Source of the DNA: Cunninghamia lanceolata | Lineage: Eukaryota > Streptophyta > Pinopsida > Cupressales > Cupressaceae | DNA length: 64,000 nucleotides | NCBI GenBank assembly: GCA_027924645.1 | Contig: BSBN01000252.1 | Coordinates: 1,302,001-1,366,000, forward strand | Direction of reading: 5' to 3' | Shown here: piece by piece, positions 56,482-64,000 of the stretch | Layout of the letters: each line of letters begins with the position of its first letter | Position numbering within the stretch: position 1 is the first letter of the stretch | Made by a program: the position numbers and the translations under genes | The notes under the pieces: model-generated | Told to the model about the DNA's origin: nothing | Databases searched by the model: none | Seen by the model: the letters and a program-made list of their open reading frames with translations, nothing else

Positions 56482-58260
56482 ATGCCAATTCCTATGCATA
56501 AGCACCAAGGTGAGCTAGTGCAGACCTACAGGAGACTAGCAGGAGCTCCAGGAGCAGTAAGTGATCAAAAACCTGCCCGTTGTTGCTATTTTTTAGGTTT
56601 TTTTCTAGGGTTTTTTTAATTTTAGCCAAAGGCGCTTAGGGATGATTAGGCGCTTTTAGCGCACTGAAGCACTTTTGGCATGCGCTATCACACCTTTGGT
56701 GATAGTGAAGTGCTTTTGGCCATTGGGTTCAGAGCAAAGCGCTTATTGCACATGTCGCAGCGCCTTTGGTTAGCAGTTAAGCGCCACTAGTATAACAATA
56801 AGGTGCATTAGGTTCCAGGAATGAAGCGCCTTTGCATAGCAACAAAGTGCTTGTGGTCAATAGCGAGGCACCTTTGGCATACCCAAAGTGCCTATGGTTT
56901 GAAGGTTCAAAGCACCTTTGCAAAGCAGCCAAGCGCTTGTGGATGACAGCGAAGCGCTTTTGGTTTGAATGCAGTTTGATCTAGGTTAGCTTTGAAAAAT
57001 GGGTTACTTAGGTTTGACTAGAGTTGACTAGGGTTTACTTAGGGATTTTGCAATGTTTTACCTAGTAGTTGGCCATGTTGACTTTAGATTAGACTTAGGA
57101 TTAGGATGAATTTTGCAATATGTTTAACAAGTGGTCTTCGTGAATGTAGATTGTCCTTCCACCTTTGCAATCCAGAGAGAGACATTTCGTTGATGCAGTA
57201 GAGGTGGTTCAGATAGGTTGGGAGGAGGACATATTTCTTGAGGTCATGGGATTATGGCATATAGCCCATCTTACGCTTATTAGGGCTAACCTTGCATTGT
57301 TGATAGCGATTGTCGAGAGATGGCATAGCGAGACTTCTTCCTTTCACTTTTCGACAAGCGAGGCTACTATTACACTTGAGGATGTATGGCGCATCCTCAG
57401 GATTCCCATTGATGGAGCCCGAGTGGAACATGACATGAAGCAAGGTGAGGCAGGCATGAAAGAGGTGTTTGCTACTGATGATCTTGGTGTACAGGATCAT
57501 GAGATCCAATGGGCTCAAGTACCTTGACTCTGCAACAAGATTAGATAGATCATTGTGGCTCTGATTGGAGGGTTCCTATGTCCAGACAGATGCTCCAGGG
57601 GGTTATCAGTTGGATGGGGCACTATCTTATCAGTGATTTTCACACATAACATCTAATATGCCTTGGGACCTTGTGTTTTAGGTCAACTATACCATGACCT
57701 ACATGATTGTGCCTACAGGTCAGGGAGCAGTTTATCAGCAGGGTGACTTTGTTACAGGTATGGGCTTGGGAGAATATGATCCCAATGATTAGACCTATTT
57801 CCCAGCATCACCGAGAGCATGGTGAGCCTTATGCTTTCCTATATGATGGTGTACTAACTCACCGGCGACTAGGCTCTATGAGTTACTAGCGAAGACAGGT
57901 GGACGAGATGGACATCTTCATTTGGCACCCCTGGAGAGATTGTGAGTCTTGGGATGATGATCATGAGCAGGTTGTTTATTGTAGATAGGAAAGATACCTA
58001 TTTGGTTGTTGAGTTGACACTATTGAGAGTTACCTACCCGAGAGGGTACTGAGACAATTTGGATTGCCACAGGGGGAGCCCGTAGGCAAGGCAATCCATG
58101 CCCAGACTTGGAGGGAGGTTGAGGACTAGGGGCCAGAGATCGTTGTTGGGATAGCTTTAGTAGACTTACGGCGACTTGCCCCAGTGATGTGGCACTAGAT
58201 CTTAGAGGAGGCAGACCCCGGCATGCTTCCTGCATATGATGCATACTAGCAGACACGTAG
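56482..58260 (+). pseudogene. Plant mobile domain (PMD) gene, antisense in element B, degenerate
   Basis: Exon 1 (56482-56556) encodes 25 residues, MPIPMHKHQGELVQTYRRLA and a short tail, and ends at the donor gca/gtaagt. An earlier donor-like aag/gtgagc lies inside it. The intron ends near 57175 at a pyrimidine-rich acceptor. Exon 2 reads RERHFVDAVEVVQIGWEED, SSFHFSTSEATITLEDVWRI with LRIPIDGARVEHD, RCSRGLSVGWGTILSVIF near 57590 and LGQLYHDLHDCAYRSGSSLS near 57680. After a shift it continues with LLQVWAWENMIPMIRPISQH near 57735, WHPWRDCESWDDDHEQ near 57925 and SYLPERVLRQFGLPQGEP near 58028. This full order is the PMD fold. Stops at 57525 and elsewhere make it a pseudogene. Its partner in A shares all these blocks. 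Confidence 0.8.
56625..56970. repeat. Intronic degenerate repeats, AAGCGCYTTTGG type (gene of B)
   Basis: More than twelve units such as aggcgcttagg, aagcgcttttgg, cagcgcctttgg, aagcgcctttgc and aagtgcctatgg recur every 20 to 35 bases with unlike spacers. They fill the inferred PMD intron as in element A. Confidence 0.8.
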
Positions 58261-59060
58261 GCCAGCTGTGAGACTCACTAGACTAGGGGTAGAGGGAGTA
58301 GTGAGAGAGGTGGCAGCACCTAGAGGTGAGACGAGGGCTCAACGAGAGGCCCAACAATAGGTCCTAGCACAGACATAGGCAGGGGGGTGATGGAGGAGAT
58401 TAGGAGGATGTACAGATGGTAGAGGAGAGAGCACCACATCAGATGGTTTAGTTGGTGGAGACACCACTATAACAGGCGCAGAGGTTATTGTAAGAGGAGA
58501 TAGCAAGGAGGACTCATCTAGAGCTAAGGATGATCAAATTGAGGAGAGACAGAGACGCTGCTAGGGCTAAGGCTAGGTAGGCTGAGGCCCAGGCCCAGAT
58601 ACAGGCACAGGCAGCAACAATAGCACAGGCAGCGACAGTAGCAGCAAAGGTAGTACCACCACCACCACCAGATGATGGGTAGATTGCCCAATTAACAATA
58701 GAGAGAGACACAGTAGTTCAGTTGAGACTGGTTGCAAAGGCCACCCTTTAGAGGGTGAGACAAGAGAGGGATGCAGCTCGACGAGTTGTGGGCTCGAATC
58801 AGATGACTTTGGTGGGAGAGCTTACCCGAGTTCAAGGTGAGTTGTTCACAGTTGGGAGAGGTAGAGTACTACAGAGGCCCCTAATTTGGAGAAGTGTCGG
58901 CAAACTAGAGAGAGCTGAGTTTTAGGGAGCAGAGAAAATATGGGGCTTTGTCTTCACATAGATCAGGGAGGTCAGGGTCCTCAGTGATGGGACCATGGAG
59001 AGGGACACCACCAGGAGGACCTACACCAAGTGCAGGAGGTGCACGGGGATCACAGCAGCA
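58261..59060 (+). pseudogene. C-terminal Ala/Gln/Arg-rich tail of the PMD gene in B
   Basis: Continues the PMD reading in mixed frames. Visible are REVAAPRGETRAQREAQQ near 58300, an Ala/Gln-rich helix (EAQAQIQAQAATIAQAATVA near 58578), PPPPPDDGQIAQLTIERD near 58650 and VGELTRVQGELFTVGRG near 58810. It looks like a coiled-coil tail with many stops. Confidence 0.5.
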
Positions 59061-59099
59061 GGGCATCTCTACACACTAGCACACACTAGCACTTTGAGT

Positions 59100-59470
59100 G
59101 TATACATATGTTATGCCCCATTTTGTATCTTTGACACACTTGTGCATATATTGCGGGCTCTTGATAGCCATGATGTATTATAGTATCACTTTTTTATGGA
59201 CATTGATGTATATACAGACATTTGTATTCTTTTGATGACCCTTGATGATGATATATGATATATGTGATGATCTATGTGATGCACGATGATGTTTTATGGA
59301 TGTTCATGCTTATTATGATATATTTCCATCTGTTATGGTCATGATGATGTGTACTTATGATTATGGATTCACATGATGATGTATATGCTTATAGATGTAT
59401 GGATTTTGATGACATTATGATATGATTATGGACTTATACGATGATGGACTAACATATGGTTTTTTACAGG
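59100..59470. repeat. ATG/GAT-rich field, counterpart of the CAT field in A
   Basis: gatgatgatata, tgatgatctatgtgatgc and ttatgatatatttcc phrases dominate. In orientation and place it matches the CAT field of element A (reverse strand), as a 3' tail of the PMD gene. Confidence 0.65.
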
Positions 59471-59904
59471 TATGCAGAAGACTTTGATGATAGATAGAAG
59501 AAAATGAGATAGAATAGAATAGAATATGATAGATAGAAAATGATATTTTATTAATTGATCCTTGTATGAAAACTATATTGGGAATTTGGATATATGGATG
59601 GATAAATGGAAAACTTGTTGCAATGGTTACGCAAATATTTAAAAAGAGCAATCCTGGATTTTAATATAGCACATGGATAGTTATTCAACCAAGGTATATA
59701 AGACCAAGGTACCGAGATATCTGGTGCATGGACATTAACTCTGCAAGCAAGCGGTTTGAACTTATATCTACTAGACATAATATAACCTTGTTGGATTATG
59801 TGAATAAGCCATAGTGTTGAACATAAAATAATCTTAATACATAAATGCAAAAGAATATTTAATATGTAAGATGCTAGGTTATAACACACACAAGATAAAT
59901 ATTA

Positions 59905-60172
59905 GCCATAGTAAAAGGATAAGAACATCCCTCAAACACAGCATACGAAAGCAATGACTATGCCCCAATCCATACTACATCGTAACATACCAAGATATAG
60001 ATAATCAAGGCAGTCTTGAATAGGTAAATGAGATAGGGACAAAAAAGATAAACCAAAAAGCAAATTGAATGACTGACAAAGTAAACATATTGCCAACATA
60101 TTCTCTTGCCAAAGAGGGTGCTCCAAGTAGATTTAGATAGATAGGATAGATAACAGCCTTATTGTAGGAAAG
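59905..60172 (-). repeat. Block conserved with element A (39499-39751)
   Basis: On minus it reads tttcctacaataaggctg, then cctctttggcaagagaatatg, gccttgattatctatatcttggtatg and ggcatagtcattgctttcgtatgc. These line up with element A. ORFs of 152 and 64 codons cross it, but only GIVIAFVC is shared with A, so coding is doubtful. Confidence 0.65.
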
Positions 60173-60499
60173 ATATATCTGTAAAGGTTGTTGTTCTGTT
60201 GATAGGATAAAAGGATTGAATATAGCAAATGTGGAAAGTGGTATGTAGGATGACATATGGCTTCGGGAGTGTTGGTAAACAGATTTGTCACCGCGAAATA
60301 ATCGTTGAAATTGACTCGTTGCCCTTGGAGCGGTGACTAAATAGTCCCAATAGTTGGCGAGATCGCGATAGAACAACGATCTTCCTCTGCGTTTGAGAGG
60401 GGCAGCTCCCTTGTATGATAGGGTTATTTGTAGGTTTTTGTGTACTTTTATCCTAAAGTACAAAAAGGAAGAAAAGCAAAATAACAGGAGAAATGGGCA

Positions 60500-61220
60500 T
60501 GTAGAAACCCTCGCGGTAGACGTACGAAAACCAACAGGAGTTTCACAATCTTATTGAAAAAGTACAAGGGGATTTCACCACAAAGATAGAAACCACTTTC
60601 CTAAACTCTATGATGGATCTCATGACAGATATGCAACAACGATGAAGATGGCAAATCTCAACATACGAAGAGATAATTTATCTAAACACTTTCAAATCAG
60701 GATACCGAGACATGATCGTGCTTTATCACCCTAATTGCATGCTTTAATGGATAACCTTTATTCACACAAATACATAGAAAGATCACCAATTTGACATACG
60801 AGAAACTAGTAATCATAACTCAGAAATACATCAAGAACATACGAATTGAAAATGCATTCTTCATTATCTTTTCAAAATTATACAATTTCAAAAGTAGACT
60901 ATATAATGTGTAGAATCAAAAATGTTCCAAGAAGTTTCATAAGTTCCCCCTGCAAAATTTCTCTCTAAAGAGACCCCCCACAAACAATGTGAAGTCTAGT
61001 ATATATAGACTTTTCCTCATAACCACCTAATAACCAACTTGAAACTACCCGATAACTACTTTGTAACTACCTATTTGAGATGCAATAATATAATAAACCT
61101 TATTTTTGGTTACTTTTTACATCACTGTTTAAAGAAATAAGGTTTACTTTCCAACCTTTAGTTACAAAGAGTGACTTAAGTCACTTTTACAAAAAGGTAA
61201 ATAAAACTTGCAAGTTTTGA
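60500..61220. other. LTR-like sequence with uncertain limits
   Basis: The left end reads TGTAGAAACC on plus (GGTTTCTACA on minus). A near-palindromic gtctagtatatatagac TATA region lies at 60993-61009. On minus an aataag signal and the end gagggtttctaca suggest an R-U5 part. No partner LTR or target duplication was found. Confidence 0.3.
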
Positions 61221-62059
61221 GTTGTCAATTTCGCTAAGTCCTTTCCATCCCCATTTGTTCAATCATGGTGATCACATTTCGTTAGATGCTGATAACTCTT
61301 CTGGATACCTGAATCTTAGACTCCTATGTTTGCACATACAAATCCTTGATGAAGAGAGTAGTTGCACATTTTCCTACTCTGATACAGTCACAAATTGCTA
61401 TCATCATCATCTCTCAGGCCATTTTATCTAGGTTTGCATAGATTTCCATTGTATATGGATGTTATCTATCTTCTCTATAAAGTGCATGTACCATTTTATT
61501 AATTCCTCCATCATTCATCCTTTTCCTTACCATTTACACTTCATCTTACCTGTTCACTTTAAGAAAACCTATCTACATAACCACCAAAGATTTAATTGAC
61601 AACTTAATGATAAAGTCAGTGGTATCTTCAAGTTAGCTAACTTGGGGAAGGAGGTCAACCATAACAATATTTCAACCTTCTAGCTAATGAATTAGGACTT
61701 TTGAGACATCAATACAATGCCAACTAATGACTTTGGAAGGCGAGCCAATGACTTATCAAATGGTCACTTTGATTCCTTGTTAACCTCTAAGCATTTCATT
61801 GATTTGCCCTTCATGCTTGCAATTAAACTGAGACCAATGATCTTTATTACTCCTTTATCTTCTCTGCCTTTAGCTTAGCCTTTTCTTGAGCTTTGATCTA
61901 ACACTCCACCTAGCATTATAGGCATGAAAAGAGCATATGTCACATTTTCTTTTGGCTCTGTCTTAATGAGGCATTCTGTCAAATAGTTCACATGCCCTTC
62001 TAACAGTAGCAAGTGCATTGTAGTGTTTTACAATTGATTAAGAATAACATGTAGGACTA
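61221..62059. other. Unassigned, possibly 3' flank of the TMEM214-like copy
   Basis: No domain is recognised. On minus, 61870-61800 has a short Lys/Ser-rich reading that could be the decayed end of the TMEM214-like gene, but I cannot align it safely. Confidence 0.35.
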
Positions 62060-62929
62060 GTTACATGTTGCAGATGGTAGCAGATTCTGAACCCATAATG
62101 ACATTCCAATTACCAGAACACCTTGGCATGCTTGTGTGATGGCCCAAAGAATCATGTACACTTTGTCCTGGCCCTAAAACTATAGTTCAGTCTTTAATGT
62201 TGTTGAGAGTTGCAACAAGAGGTCAGGCCTCTTTCTCAATAGCATTGCTAAGACCACAAATATTGCTATTACTCCTTTAACTACAATTGGTTGTGTTTTC
62301 TTTGATCCTTTGTGGCTTGGTTGATGAGTGGCTACATCTTGCATGACACTACCTAAAGTCGACAACATGAACTCCTTCAAAGCCTCTAATGATTGTTAAT
62401 TGATTTAGTAAAATAATCTGCAAATCCCTTTAGTTGAACATTAGGTGTGTTTCCATATGATGCTGTGACTTCTATAAGAAAATTAGCAAGATTTCCAGCA
62501 TCAATTTTTTTGCTGCTGCTTCGGACAGAGTCACCTTTGGTTTCTTGGGCTTCTTCTGTTTAAGCTTTTTCTCTTCATGATTTTTAGGAAGTTTTGCCCC
62601 ATTGGCACCCTCACCATCATGATACTCTTTAGAACTAGAACTTGCAATTTTACCATTACTTTCACTACCAAGTCTAGCATTTGCCATTGCAACAACTCTC
62701 TACACCTCTTTTTTTTTTTTTTGCGTTTCCTTGGCATGTTGTTCTAGAGACTTAAAAACTAAAGATTTCCCGACATCTCCATTTGAGTTTACCTTCTCTA
62801 GACCAGCAATAGAATTTGCCTCCTTGGAAGTATTGTTCCGGTTTCGCTTGGGGTGAACAACAGTGGTCCAACCATGATCTTTGCTCTCTACACGGCCAGT
62901 GTCATCTATCAAGATCTCATAGGCATTCC
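62060..62929 (-). pseudogene. TMEM214-like (DUF2359) processed pseudogene, 5' part
   Basis: TMEM214 family proteins are ER membrane proteins. On minus the N-terminal signature VESKDHGWTTVVHPKRNRN lies at 62890-62830. Then come SLVFKSLEQHAKETQKKK, a Lys-rich KKLKQKKPKKPKVTLSEAAA near 62585-62525 and, after a one-base shift in an A run, KIDAGNLANFLIEVTASYGN and GFADYFTKSINN near 62440. About 50 residues expected in the family are then missing. It resumes with LKEFMLSTLGSVMQDVATHQ near 62380, IAIFVVLAMLLRKRPDLLLQ and QACQGVLVIGMSLWVQNLLP near 62100. No introns interrupt these blocks. Stops and shifts make it non-functional. Confidence 0.75.
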
Positions 62930-64000
62930 AATGATTTCAAGAAACTGGCAATGCATATCCTCTCCAAAGTCAGTACACATTCCCTTCACCAAAAGACCAA
63001 GAAGAGCACCGCCTTGCCTTATTCAACTAGCTCTCTAAAAAGACGCATCTGCTGGACGAGCAGGAGGCCTTTTGCTAGACTACAAAACTCTTGGAGGAAC
63101 AAAATTAGATTCTTCTTCACAGGATCTAGTGTATCTGGAGATTTCAAGGTTGAAAATAATTCATGAATGAAAGCAACATCATCCTTGAGAGCTGATACCA
63201 CCAATACCTTATTAGAATGGATAATCGCATTCATTGTTGCCAATGTACCCTCATCCAAAACTCTTGGCAAAATAACATCCTTAATGTAGCCAGCTCTATA
63301 TGCTTGATGTATTTTTGATAACAGCGATGTATCCCTGATTGGAACAGCCTCCTTGAATGCAACCTATTCTCTTAGAAATGCATGATGTTCTTGACGACAT
63401 AGAATCTCGGGATCATCCTCAAGTGCACCTACAATATCCATTATATATTCGTCGCTGAAGATTTTTTTTTTAAATATTTGAGAACTGTTCAACATAATGA
63501 TTCCTTTAACAATTTTAAATATCAAATGAAGACCATCTGTATTTTCCAGATCTTCATATATTTTGAATAACTCCAAAAGCTTTGGCAAAAATGCTTGATC
63601 TTGGACAATAAGCTCTGCAACCCGAATATGATCCATTATGTATCCCTCTGTGACTGTCTTAAGAATTAATGGAAGTGTTGATGACTCCACTTGTGACGGC
63701 AGCTCTCTGAGTTCACTGATTCCTCCATGAAATGCATCATCATTTCCTTGAGAAGTACCAGCATGGTCCACTTCATCATTTGGTGGGTGTGGTCCAATTT
63801 CTGTAACCCCCACACTTGGGAAACTGAATTGATCTCTGGACACTGCATATTTGCTCCCATTCAAAGGAGCAACCCATTGACTCTTGAAAGCTAAGAGCCA
63901 ACTCCGTAGCAATTTCAGGGTCTCACCAAGCAATTATTGTATCTTCATTTCTTTTATAGACGTCATTTGCACAGATACGATGAACAAGCAAAGTCTCGTT
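62930..64000 (-). pseudogene. PP4 regulatory subunit 3 (SMEK/PSY2-like) processed pseudogene, runs off the window
   Basis: SMEK/PP4R3 targets protein phosphatase 4 to its substrates. On minus from the window edge: LLVHRICANDVYKRNEDTII and ATELALSFQESMGCSFEWEQ. After a frameshift near 63820 come LPLILKTVTEGYIMDHIRVA, YEDLENTDGLHLIFKIVKGI, IFSDEYIMDIVGALEDDPEI and EHHAFLRE. After a TAG near 63363, AVPIRDTSLLSKIHQAYRAG, LPRVLDEGTLATMNAIIHSN and LILFLQEFCSLAKGLLLVQQ with MRLFRELVE follow. About 50 residues are then missing before LLGLLVKGMCTDFGEDMHC and QFLEIIG near 62930. The contiguous reading without introns indicates a retrocopy. It passes straight into the TMEM214-like copy. Confidence 0.85.

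Larger units (their letters stand above)
56099..60500 (-). mobile_element. Element B internal region with antisense (plus-strand) PMD gene
   Basis: The inverted counterpart of element A. On minus the order is conserved block (60172-59905), CAT/ATG-rich field (59470-59100), antisense gene (59060-56482), its promoter, PPT and LTR. No gag or pol is present. The right limit is placed at an LTR-like terminus, TGTAGAAACC at 60500, and is uncertain. Confidence 0.6.

Noticed and set aside
60005..60463. 152-codon minus-strand ORF
   Set aside because: The equivalent region of element A is not open in a matching frame, apart from a short shared end, so a real protein is unlikely.

Overview
The window is repeat-dominated nuclear DNA of a land plant with a large genome. 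Nearly everything I can identify is retrotransposon: Ty3/gypsy of the Tat and Tekay/Del types, Ty1/copia, solo LTRs and non-LTR-like relics. Two decayed host-gene copies lie at the right edge. The long, old, nested LTR elements and very low gene density would suit a conifer or other gymnosperm, but that placement is inference. I see no intact protein-coding host gene, no rRNA and no convincing tRNA or CRISPR array.

Layout. 1-9720: 5' part of a degenerate Tat-lineage gypsy element (+), with gag, protease, RT, two RNase H domains and integrase. Its RT is split by a 1107-bp solo LTR (6184-7290) with a perfect 5-bp target duplication. 9721-11720: AT-rich, no gene. 11722-13526: LINE ORF1-like (DUF4283 plus zinc knuckle) relic (-) with a 3' poly(A). 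13600-14520: nothing recognised. 14520-34595: a GA-rich repeat locus split by two insertions. One is a Ty1/copia element (16935-21983, TSD agaga). The other is a Tekay-type chromovirus (22571-34051) with unusually long LTRs of about 3.13 kb and a C-terminal chromodomain. Both keep LTRs, PBS and PPT, but their ORFs carry many stops. 34596-38480: mostly unrecognised.

38480-45520 (element A, +) and 54864-60500 (element B, -) are two diverged members of one retroelement family in convergent orientation. Each has a polypurine tract and 3' LTR and, antisense to the element, a plant-mobile-domain (PMD) gene. That gene has its own TATA box, a short first exon with a GTAAGT donor, and an intron full of degenerate GCGCC/T repeats. 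It is followed by the PMD exon and an ATG/CAT-rich tail. A further block of about 260 bp is conserved between the copies. This antisense PMD module is the most interesting system in the window.

Between A and B lie a gypsy pol remnant (45521-47570), a coiled-coil ORF of an LTR element (48690-51034) with its PPT and LTR, a coiled-coil non-LTR-like relic (-) at 52190-53290, and another degenerate short-repeat field (53560-54690). At 62060-64000 (-) two intronless, frameshifted host-gene copies are joined head to tail: a PP4 regulatory subunit 3 (SMEK/PSY2-like) fragment and a TMEM214-like (DUF2359) fragment. This looks like a chimeric processed pseudogene.

The retroelement genes do not act together now. 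They record several rounds of insertion and decay, and the in-frame stops are mostly explained by C-to-T or G-to-A transitions, as expected for methylated plant DNA.
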